Assembly (NCBI GenBank): GCA_020440745.1
Contig: JAGRNM010000115.1
Span: forward strand, 1 to 5,215
Origin: Deltaproteobacteria bacterium
Lineage (GTDB): Bacteria; UBA10199; DSSB01
DNA length: 5,215 nucleotides
Direction of reading: 5' to 3'
A program made the position numbers and the translations under genes. How positions within the stretch are numbered: the first letter of the stretch is position 1; each line of letters starts with the position of its first letter. The notes under the pieces are model-generated. The model did no database searches. It was given only the letters and a program-made list of their open reading frames with translations, and was not told the origin of the DNA. Positions 1 through 5,215 of the stretch are shown piece by piece.

Positions 1-109
1 CACCGGTGTAGCCAACAGTCGCATGAACGACTCCTTTTACTTTTCTAAAGTTAGCCTCGACTCCCCAAAAACAACCAGCCGCAAAGGTCGCTTTTTCTAA
101 ATTAGCCAT
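1..109 (-). CDS. msrA: Peptide-methionine (S)-S-oxide reductase MsrA, N-terminal fragment (3' end outside window)
   Basis: MsrA reduces the S-epimer of methionine sulfoxide, free or in proteins, back to methionine, and is part of oxidative damage repair in the cytoplasm. The frame opens with ATG at 109-107 and gives 36 residues before the left edge of the window. Residues 12-16 read GCFWG, the family's signature, with the catalytic cysteine at position 13. The following GVEANFR and VGYTG stretches also fit the start of the MsrA fold. The usual family length is about 160-220 residues, so most of the gene lies outside. The ATG is only 11 residues before the catalytic cysteine, typical for short cytoplasmic MsrA without a signal peptide. 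A modest purine-rich AAGAAG lies about 6 nt upstream of the ATG. An intrinsic terminator upstream separates it from the preceding gene, so it probably has its own promoter. The MsrA identity is firm. Whether an MsrB domain is fused at the C-terminus cannot be seen. Confidence 0.93.
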   Translation of the reverse strand, partial: MANLEKATFAAGCFWGVEANFRKVKGVVHATVGYTG

Positions 110-133
110 GCTGTCTTCTTTAAACTAAAACTC

Positions 134-154
134 AAAAACTAAAAACTAAAAACT
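134..154. repeat. Three perfect tandem copies of the heptamer AAAAACT
   Basis: AAAAACT is repeated three times without mismatch at 134-140, 141-147 and 148-154. A degenerate related unit, AAAACTC, precedes it at 127-133. The tract is in the upstream region of msrA, starting about 25 nt before its ATG. On the transcribed minus strand it reads as repeated AGTTTTT, so it is also a U-rich run after the small palindrome at 151-163. It may be a simple-sequence tract, part of a weak second terminator, or part of the msrA promoter. The sequence alone does not decide between these. Confidence 0.8.
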
Positions 155-163
155 CAATGAGTT
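151..163. promoter_or_regulatory. 13-bp perfect palindrome upstream of msrA (operator or weak terminator hairpin)
   Basis: AACTCA and TGAGTT form perfect 6-bp arms around one central base. As RNA this would fold as a 5-bp stem with a 3-nt loop. Reading the minus strand, the stem is followed immediately by T-rich sequence from the AAAAACT repeats, which is the layout of a weak intrinsic terminator in tandem with the stronger one at 169-205. It also lies 42 nt upstream of the msrA ATG, where a repressor or activator could bind as a dimer. Both readings are inference. Only the symmetry is seen. Confidence 0.4.
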
Positions 164-168
164 CAGAC

Positions 169-205
169 AAAATAAAAAGGCCACTCCTCAAAAAAGAAGT
201 GGCCT
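169..205 (-). terminator. Rho-independent terminator after the coiled-coil gene
   Basis: On the minus strand an 8-bp perfect stem, AGGCCACT pairing with AGTGGCCT (198-205 with 178-185), encloses a 12-nt loop and is followed directly by the T-rich run TTTTTATTTT ending at 169. It lies about 65 nt after the stop of the 192-residue coiled-coil gene. It should end transcripts of that gene, and of any secD-secF-recJ read-through, before msrA. In the plus direction the hairpin is followed by CGGGGTTT, a poor tail, so termination is expected mainly for minus-strand transcripts. Confidence 0.87.
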
Positions 206-223
206 CGGGGTTTATTGATGGGT

Positions 224-245
224 GTTTATCTAATATAAGATAAAC
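224..245. repeat. 8-bp perfect inverted repeat in the 3' region of the coiled-coil gene
   Basis: GTTTATCT at 224-231 and AGATAAAC at 238-245 are perfect inverted repeats around a 6-nt AT-only spacer. The element lies 26 nt after the stop codon of the coiled-coil gene and 18 nt before the terminator stem. No T-run follows it on either strand, so it is not a conventional terminator. It could be an mRNA 3' stem that blocks exonucleases, or a DNA dyad bound by a protein. Function is unknown. Confidence 0.5.
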
Positions 246-271
246 GAGTTGTTCACGGAAATAATCAGGTC

Positions 272-850
272 TTATGCAGCCTTTTTATTTAAAACTACGA
301 CCTTCTTTTCTAGTTGGTCTACCTTACGTTTTAAACGAAGCACCTCGGTATTTCTTGGTAGACTTAAAAAGCGATAAATCTCAGCCTGACCTTGTTTGAC
401 ACCTTCTTTAAGTTTGGCCATCCAGGTACCCTCCGATAAAAGAGCCTGAATATCGGCTAATAAATGTTTAGAGCGGCCAAAAGCCTCATGTAATAGCTCA
501 CCACTCAATTTACTTTCGATTTCTTTAAGACTAAGCATCAGGTCCTCCGCTAAAGCTTTGATCTCCTTCTCTAAAGAACGACGATTCTTGCTAGCACGAT
601 TTAAAATTTCAATACCTTTTACTTTACTCAAAATTTCTTCCACTCCCTTTAAAATTTCTTTTCTGGTTTTTTGCCCTTGAGCTTGCAATTTTTTTAATAA
701 GGCTTGGGCTTCTCCTTCAAAATGGAAAACCGCCTCTTGCAAAGGCTCTAAACGGTCTAATAAATTCTCTCGAGCCAAGTTTAGACCTCCTAAGGTCTTA
801 TTTTTTTTAGCACGTACTACTTTTTGACGATTTTGTCTTTTTTTAGCCAT
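272..850 (-). CDS. Lysine-rich coiled-coil protein with phasin-like C-terminus (hypothetical)
   Basis: I do not recognise a specific gene. The 192-residue product is soluble, with no signal peptide or membrane segment. Residues 1-18 are extremely basic (nine Lys/Arg). Residues about 24-160 are predicted mostly helical with long charged heptad-like stretches. The last 30 residues begin with a short Ser-Leu-Pro-Arg turn (163-166) followed by a heptad helix (NTEVLRLKRKVDQLEKKV, 167-184). That tail resembles the end of phasins and PhaF/PhaI-type polyhydroxyalkanoate granule proteins, in which a proline-marked turn precedes a leucine-zipper-like oligomerisation helix. The basic N-terminus could bind nucleic acid, as the basic part of PhaF does, but here it is at the opposite end. 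No PHA synthase gene is in the window. The ATG at 850 is supported by GGAGGAG 8 nt upstream. The gene follows recJ by 142 nt, probably has its own promoter, and ends before a strong terminator. The CDS is convincing. The phasin link is tentative. Confidence 0.85.
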   Translation of the reverse strand: MAKKRQNRQKVVRAKKNKTLGGLNLARENLLDRLEPLQEAVFHFEGEAQALLKKLQAQGQKTRKEILKGVEEILSKVKGIEILNRASKNRRSLEKEIKALAEDLMLSLKEIESKLSGELLHEAFGRSKHLLADIQALLSEGTWMAKLKEGVKQGQAEIYRFLSLPRNTEVLRLKRKVDQLEKKVVVLNKKAA

Positions 851-858
851 GATGAAAG

Positions 859-865
859 CTCCTCC
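859..865 (-). promoter_or_regulatory. Strong Shine-Dalgarno site of the coiled-coil gene
   Basis: The minus strand reads GGAGGAG, ending 8 nt before the ATG at 850. This is the clearest ribosome binding site in the window and fixes the start of the 192-residue protein. secF and recJ have only weak sites. The core GGAGGA is also complementary to TCCTCC near the 5' end of the predicted leader (951-946), so it could be masked in a folded transcript. Confidence 0.8.
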
Positions 866-958
866 AAAACTATAGGGTTGATGGTTTCAAAAATGGCCTT
901 CCTAAAAATACTTAATATGAATAAGTCATGGACACCCTGGAAGAGGGAGGAAAACCAG

Positions 959-987
959 TTTAAAAAGGCCCTAACACATTGCGTCAA
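959..987 (-). promoter_or_regulatory. Candidate sigma70 promoter for the coiled-coil gene, just after recJ
   Basis: On the minus strand TTGACG (987-982, five of six matches to the -35 consensus) is followed by an exact 17-nt spacer and TTTAAA (964-959, four of six matches to the -10 consensus). The predicted start point is near 952, giving a leader of about 100 nt before the ATG at 850. A second box, TTGACA, matching the -35 consensus perfectly, overlaps the recJ stop codon (996-991) but has no good -10 at the right spacing. The position, directly after the end of recJ and ahead of a gene with a strong ribosome binding site, supports a real promoter. It is a pattern match only. Confidence 0.5.
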
Positions 988-992
988 CTCTG

Positions 993-2714
993 TCAAGCTT
1001 GAGGATCTTTTATTTCTAGAATCCTTAATTGAAGGCGCTCCACTCCCTGCCATTCGTTCCATTGGGGCATAAAGGCAGTTCTCACCCAAGCGCCATCGGG
1101 TAGCAGGTAGTCTTCTCCCTTACCAAAGGCAATGGCCTCCAGTTGATGAGCACCGGAAACCAATTGTAGTTTGAGGTGTTTTTCTCCCACAATTCTAGCC
1201 CCTTTGACCTGGGCTTTTTCTAAACAAAAAACTGCCTCGGGATTACCTAGACCGCAAGGCTCTAAAAGTTTTAATTCTTCCATGAGACTAGGATGAATAT
1301 CTTCTAAACCCAAAGAAGCGTCTAGACTTAAACTGGGCTTAAAATCCTCTGGTTTTAATTTTAATCGAACTTGCTGATCAAAAGCCTGCCTAAAGTCCTC
1401 TAGTTTTTCTGGAAGCAAACTTAAGCCAGCTGCGTAGGTATGCCCTCCAAACTTACTTAAGTAAGAAGAACAAGCTTCTAAAGCTTCCACCATAGAAAAG
1501 CCTTTAATAGAACGCGCCGAGCCTTTTAGGTATTCCCCATCTTGCGTTAAAACAATACTAGGCAAATAGTGTTTTTCTACCAGACGACTGGCAACAATAC
1601 CAACGACTCCAGGGTGCCAATTTTGTCCTAAGAGAACAAGACTTTGATAGTTTTGCAAAAAGTCTTCTGCTTCTACCTTAGCCAAAGCTTCTTCAGTGAT
1701 CTGAGACTCCAAGATACGGCGGTCACGATTAGCCTGATCAAGACGTCTTGCTAAGGATTGAGCTTGGTCAAGGTCTTGGCTTAATAAAAGCTCTACCCCA
1801 AGGCTTGCTTCCTCTAAACGACCCACAGCATTTAAACGAGGACCTAAGTGAAAAGCTACTTGAGAAGCCTTGATCTCCCCTGTGTAAGCACAAACTTGCT
1901 TTAAAGCTTGCAAGCCAGGACGCTTGGTAGAAGTCAAAACCTTTAAACCCTCTTTAACTAAAAGACGGTTAAGCCCGCGTAAAGGCGCCATATCAGCGAT
2001 AGTCCCTAAGGCTACTAAATCCAAAGCCTGTTTTAAGTCAGGCTCTTGATCTTTAAAATAACCTTGTTCCCGCAAGGCCCGACGTAGTCCCATAGCCAAA
2101 TAAAAAGCTACACCTACTCCGGCCAACTCTCTGCCCCAACCTTGGGGTCCATGAAGTTTTGGATTTAAAATCGCCAAGGCCGGGGGCAGATTAGCAGGCA
2201 ATTCATGATGGTCGGTAATAATTAAATCAAGCTTAAGCTCTTGTGCTATTTGAGCCGACTGGATAGCGCTGATTCCGTTATCTACAGTAATGATAACCTT
2301 GCTTCCTTGCTCTTTTAATTGATGTAAGGCCTGTGGATTAAGAGAGTATCCCTCTTTAACTCGGTGGGGAATATAATAATCCACCTTCGCTCCCACCTGA
2401 GTCAAAAAATCCATTAACAAAGCCGTAGAGGTACAACCATCCACATCGTAGTCACCATAGATTGTAATTTTTTCCTGTTGTTGAATTGCTTTTACTAAAC
2501 GATCAAGCGCCTCTTCCATACCCAACATCTGCTTAGGATCAGGCAGTTGGGAAAAACTGGGGTGCAAAAATTGAGAGACTTCTTCAATAGGAACCCGACG
2601 ATTGATTAATAACTGGGCCAGTAAAGGAGAAATTTTATAGTCGGAAGCTAAATGAAGGGCCTGACTTTTTTGAGGAGGAGACAACACCCAAGCTTTAGCA
2701 GAAAAAGAAGACAT
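993..2714 (-). CDS. recJ: Single-stranded-DNA-specific 5'-3' exonuclease RecJ
   Basis: RecJ degrades single-stranded DNA 5' to 3' in the cytoplasm and serves RecF-pathway recombination, mismatch repair and base excision repair. From ATG 2714 the product is 573 residues, close to the 577 of E. coli RecJ. The motifs appear in order: YGDYDVDG (86-93), VDNG (144-147), DHH (168-170), GTIAD (237-241), GPRLNAVGR (291-299), the DHHA1-type WHPGVVGIVASR (366-377), GSARS (398-402) and GGH (423-425). An OB-fold-like C-terminal region with the usual beta-rich end follows. All expected metal-binding Asp and His residues are present, so it should be active. A GTG at 2744 would add ten hydrophobic residues and overlap secF by 20 nt. 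I prefer the ATG because it avoids a signal-like leader on a cytoplasmic enzyme, although neither start has a clear Shine-Dalgarno. It lies 10 nt after the secF stop, implying co-transcription and possibly translational coupling. The stop is TGA. Confidence 0.97.
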   Translation of the reverse strand: MSSFSAKAWVLSPPQKSQALHLASDYKISPLLAQLLINRRVPIEEVSQFLHPSFSQLPDPKQMLGMEEALDRLVKAIQQQEKITIYGDYDVDGCTSTALLMDFLTQVGAKVDYYIPHRVKEGYSLNPQALHQLKEQGSKVIITVDNGISAIQSAQIAQELKLDLIITDHHELPANLPPALAILNPKLHGPQGWGRELAGVGVAFYLAMGLRRALREQGYFKDQEPDLKQALDLVALGTIADMAPLRGLNRLLVKEGLKVLTSTKRPGLQALKQVCAYTGEIKASQVAFHLGPRLNAVGRLEEASLGVELLLSQDLDQAQSLARRLDQANRDRRILESQITEEALAKVEAEDFLQNYQSLVLLGQNWHPGVVGIVASRLVEKHYLPSIVLTQDGEYLKGSARSIKGFSMVEALEACSSYLSKFGGHTYAAGLSLLPEKLEDFRQAFDQQVRLKLKPEDFKPSLSLDASLGLEDIHPSLMEELKLLEPCGLGNPEAVFCLEKAQVKGARIVGEKHLKLQLVSGAHQLEAIAFGKGEDYLLPDGAWVRTAFMPQWNEWQGVERLQLRILEIKDPQA

Positions 2715-2724
2715 CGCTGCAAGA

Positions 2725-3612
2725 CTAAGCACTAGACTTAGCACGCTTCAAGAACAAATAAATAGGTGAAGCCACAAAAATAGAAGAATAAGTACCTGCC
2801 ACTACACCCCAGATCATGGCATAGGCAAAGTCCTGAATGTCACCTTCCGCTCTTAAAAAGAGTACAAGAACCGCAAAAAACACGGTTAAAGAAGTAATTA
2901 AAGTCCGCATCAAAATCTGAGTCAAACTTCGATTAATCACAGAAACCAAAGAACTACCCTTATACAAGGTGGCATTTTCACGGATACGGTCAAAGACAAT
3001 AATAGTATCGTTAATGGAATAACCCACAATCGTTAAAAAAGCTGCCACAACAGTTAAATTAACCTCCCGCCCACTAAAAGCAAAAGCCCCCAAAGCAATT
3101 AAAACGTCATGCACCAAGGCAAACAAGGCACCGGGAGCAAAATAAAAATCAAAGCGAAATCCCACATACAAAAGCATCACCACCCAGGCCCATACCACCG
3201 CCCAAAGACCTTTTTCTCTTAATTCTTGTCCAACCTTAGGTCCTACAAACTCTTCTTTTAATAACTTTACTCCAGGAAAACTAGCTTCAAGACTCTTGGT
3301 AAAATCATTACCACTGTGGTCAGTTTGCTCTTCTGGTAGTTTTGCCTTAATCACAAAACGCTTACCCTCAGATTCTCCAAACTCTTGCGCAACAAAATTA
3401 GTCTTACCAGAAGCCTGCAAAGCTTCTTCTACAGCATGTACCGTCACTGGATTGTCAAACTCATAAAGTAAGCTTAAACCACCCTCAAAGTCCGTGCCGT
3501 ACTTGAGACCTTTTTGAAAAAGGAAAAAAATTGCCAATCCCATTAAAGCTATAGAAACCCCAAAAAAGAGATAACGTAATTGCATAAAGGGAATTTCTCG
3601 TTCTTTTTTCAT
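2725..3612 (-). CDS. secF: Protein translocase subunit SecF
   Basis: SecF pairs with SecD in the inner membrane and uses the proton gradient to pull exported polypeptides out of SecYEG on the periplasmic side. The 295-residue length is normal for the family. Membrane helix 1 is at about 14-33, followed by the GTDFEGG motif (39-45) and a periplasmic domain to about 135 that includes VGPKVG (123-128). Five more helices follow at about 136-153, 160-180, 186-207, 233-253 and 266-288. VGYSINDT (196-203, with Asp202), FDRIREN (207-213) and RTLITS (236-241, with Arg236) are the conserved RND-type segments. By family knowledge this Asp and Arg are linked to proton-coupled movement. The ATG at 3612 is kept rather than Met10 because the IPFMQLRY stretch before helix 1 matches the usual SecF N-terminal pattern. 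The upstream GGGA is a weak ribosome site about 10 nt away. The gene follows secD by 36 nt and leads directly into recJ. The stop is TAG. Confidence 0.97.
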   Translation of the reverse strand: MKKEREIPFMQLRYLFFGVSIALMGLAIFFLFQKGLKYGTDFEGGLSLLYEFDNPVTVHAVEEALQASGKTNFVAQEFGESEGKRFVIKAKLPEEQTDHSGNDFTKSLEASFPGVKLLKEEFVGPKVGQELREKGLWAVVWAWVVMLLYVGFRFDFYFAPGALFALVHDVLIALGAFAFSGREVNLTVVAAFLTIVGYSINDTIIVFDRIRENATLYKGSSLVSVINRSLTQILMRTLITSLTVFFAVLVLFLRAEGDIQDFAYAMIWGVVAGTYSSIFVASPIYLFLKRAKSSA

Positions 3613-3624
3613 AGCATTAAAATC

Positions 3625-3637
3625 CCAGTTAGACTGG
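3625..3637 (-). promoter_or_regulatory. Small hairpin in the secD-secF gap
   Basis: On the minus strand CCAGT and ACTGG form a 5-bp stem with a 3-nt loop in the 36-nt gap, ending about 12 nt before the secF ATG. The 3' arm overlaps the weak GGGA that could serve as the secF ribosome site, so folding could reduce independent initiation on secF and favour coupling to upstream translation. The stem is short and there is no T-run, so it is not a terminator. The regulatory role is speculative. Confidence 0.25.
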
Positions 3638-3648
3638 ACTCAATTAAA

Positions 3649-5215
3649 TTAAAGACTAATCTTCATCTCGCCACGACGCGAGGCTTTAAATTCGTAAAAA
3701 ATCTTGGTCAATAACATCGCTGTATATAAAGTAGTTAAAATACCCACCATTAAGGTTACCGCAAAACCACGGACTGGGCCGGTGCCAAACTGATAAAGCA
3801 CAACACCCGCTAAAAAAGTGGTAAGGTTGGCATCCACAATGGCACTCTTAGCATGGGCATAGCCCTCTTCCACTGCAGCTCTAACTTTTTTGCCGCTTTT
3901 TAATTCTTCTTTAATACGCTCTAAAATAATAACGTTAGCATCAACGGCCATACCTAAGGTTAACACAATGCCCGCTAGACCTGGTAAAGTCAGAGTCGCA
4001 CCAAAAAGAGTCAAGATAGCAAAAATAAAGACCATATTAAAGATCAAGGCCACATCAGCAATAAGACCTGCTCCTTTATACCAAATGGCCATAAAAACCA
4101 TAATAGCTAAAGCCGCTAAAACCAAGGCCTGCATTCCTCTTTCTACCGATCGTTCACCCAAACTAGGACCAATGACAGTCTTAGTGGCTTCTTTTAATTC
4201 AGCAGGCAAAGCTCCTTCTCGCAAAACCAAAACCAAGTCTTTGGCTTCTTGCATCTTTTGATCGTAGGTACCAAAGCCAAGACTAATCTGAGCATTACCA
4301 GTTAAAATGGGTTCTTTAATGACAGGAGCGGAGTTAACCTTGCCATCCAAAACAATGGCTAACTGTTTACCTTGATTAATTTTAGTTAGTTCCCCAAAAG
4401 CCTTAGTGCCTAGATTATCAAAACTAAGACTGACATAAGGATCATTATATAAGGTTCCTACCTGGGCATTATCCAACATGTCTCCACTGACCGGAATATT
4501 TTTATTTAATAGGTAGGCCTTGGCTTCGGTGGCTAGTTTGGTCTTGGGATCAATACTAGTGTACTGCCAAGCTATTTCGGTATTTTCTGGCAGCTTGTCT
4601 TTTAAAAAATCATTTAATTGCTGAGTAGCTGCATCAGAAAAATCTTTTGCATTTAAACCGGTTGCTTTTCTAGCCTCAGATATCAAAGCTGAAAGCTCTT
4701 CTTGAGATAAACGGTCATCCACCAGTCTAAACTCCAAGCGACCCGGTTGCATGATTAAGTCTAAAACCCGATCAGGATCTTCTTCTCCAGGCATTTCTAC
4801 AACCAAGCGCTGGTCCCCTGCCCGTCTGATGGAGGGTTCGGCAACTCCGAAACGATCAATACGGTTTCTGACGGTAGAAACAGCCTGACTTAAGGAGTCT
4901 TCTTTTAATTCTTCTAAAGCGCCCGACTTAAGTTTTAAAAACATTAATTGATCGGGGTTTTCTCCTTCCTTAATCGTTCCTTCTGGCAAAAGATTAGTCG
5001 CTACTACCTCCCAAGCAGACCCAAATTGACTCTGAATAGCCGCCTGAGCAGAAGTTTTTTCTTCTGCCTTAGCAAAATTAAGCTTAACCACTTCGCCCAA
5101 GCTACCCAAATCCTCTACTGTAGATTTAGGATCGGCGATTTTTTTATCTTGAAGGTAAGTTTGTACTTGAGAAGAAAAAACCCTGACCTTTTGTGTGAGG
5201 GCTTTCTCTAGTTTG
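3649..5215 (-). CDS. secD: Protein translocase subunit SecD, 5' end outside window
   Basis: SecD is the larger partner of SecF in the SecDF export motor. The frame is open from its TAA stop (3651-3649) to the right edge without a stop, giving 521 visible residues. A TTG at 5109 is in frame, but residues upstream of it (for example EKALTQKVRVF) read like normal SecD sequence, so it is not the start. Missing are the N-terminal helix and the early GLDLQGG-type motif, probably some tens of residues. In visible-fragment numbering, periplasmic VRNRIDRFGVAEPSI is at 115-129, LREGALPAEL at 331-340, GPSLGERSVERG at 349-360, and GMAVDANV at 421-428 with the conserved Asp425. By family knowledge this Asp lies in the proton pathway. 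Five C-terminal membrane helices follow the periplasmic domain, from about residue 362 to 506. A yajC gene often precedes secD, but that position is outside the window. It is the first visible gene of a likely secD-secF-recJ operon. Confidence 0.97.
   Translation of the reverse strand, partial: KLEKALTQKVRVFSSQVQTYLQDKKIADPKSTVEDLGSLGEVVKLNFAKAEEKTSAQAAIQSQFGSAWEVVATNLLPEGTIKEGENPDQLMFLKLKSGALEELKEDSLSQAVSTVRNRIDRFGVAEPSIRRAGDQRLVVEMPGEEDPDRVLDLIMQPGRLEFRLVDDRLSQEELSALISEARKATGLNAKDFSDAATQQLNDFLKDKLPENTEIAWQYTSIDPKTKLATEAKAYLLNKNIPVSGDMLDNAQVGTLYNDPYVSLSFDNLGTKAFGELTKINQGKQLAIVLDGKVNSAPVIKEPILTGNAQISLGFGTYDQKMQEAKDLVLVLREGALPAELKEATKTVIGPSLGERSVERGMQALVLAALAIMVFMAIWYKGAGLIADVALIFNMVFIFAILTLFGATLTLPGLAGIVLTLGMAVDANVIILERIKEELKSGKKVRAAVEEGYAHAKSAIVDANLTTFLAGVVLYQFGTGPVRGFAVTLMVGILTTLYTAMLLTKIFYEFKASRRGEMKISL

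Noticed and set aside
228..260. A promoter for msrA with TATATT as the -10 box
   Set aside because: The upstream -35 region matches only two of six consensus bases, and the strong terminator at 169-205 would lie between it and msrA.
824..1072. Plus-strand 82-residue open frame
   Set aside because: It is antisense to recJ and the intergenic leader, with no ribosome site or recognisable domain.
817..1089. Minus-strand 90-residue open frame spanning the recJ-coiled-coil gap
   Set aside because: It overlaps the 3' end of recJ and the start of the coiled-coil gene in a different frame, has no ribosome site, and its protein looks like out-of-frame translation. The intergenic stretch is better explained by a promoter and leader.
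3890..4261. Plus-strand 123-residue open frame
   Set aside because: It is fully antisense to well-conserved secD coding sequence, and its Lys/Ala/Thr-rich composition is typical of a reverse-strand shadow.
5107..5109. TTG as the start of secD
   Set aside because: The frame continues upstream for 35 more codons with SecD-like sequence and no stop, and the N-terminal membrane helix expected of SecD is still missing, so the true start is outside the window.
4948..5211. Plus-strand 87-residue open frame near the right edge
   Set aside because: It is antisense to the open secD frame, which continues to the window edge, and has no family features.

Overview
This is a compact chromosomal segment with every recognisable gene on the minus strand. 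Read in transcription order, from high to low coordinates, it holds the 3' part of secD, then secF, recJ, a small lysine-rich coiled-coil gene, an intrinsic terminator, and the first 36 codons of msrA running off the left edge. The SecD/SecF pair and their Sec accessory role point to a bacterium. A moderately AT-rich base composition and a secD-secF-recJ string resemble what I know from several deltaproteobacterial lineages and Bdellovibrio-like relatives. That placement is an inference from gene order and general protein character, not a database match.

Right half (about 2725-5215): SecD and SecF are the paired RND-superfamily subunits that use the proton motive force to help SecYEG complete export. 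secD has no start in the window. Its frame stays open to the right edge, so its N-terminal membrane anchor lies outside. A 36-nt gap separates secD from secF. Middle (993-2714): recJ encodes a full-length single-strand 5'-3' exonuclease with all expected DHH/DHHA1 motifs. It starts 10 nt after the secF stop, or overlaps secF by 20 nt if a GTG start is used, so the three genes look like one operon.

Left part (1-992): after recJ there is a 142-nt gap with a sigma70-type promoter candidate, a roughly 100-nt leader with short nested complementarities, and a strong ribosome binding site. These precede a 192-residue protein with a basic N-terminus, long helices and a phasin-like C-terminal tail. 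Its 3' region holds an 8-bp AT-rich dyad, a good intrinsic terminator, and then a small palindrome running into a tandem AAAAACT heptamer ahead of msrA.

No mobile element, CRISPR array, tRNA or rRNA was seen. Most of the window is ordinary housekeeping DNA. The least explained parts are the coiled-coil/phasin-like gene and the structured non-coding DNA on both sides of it.
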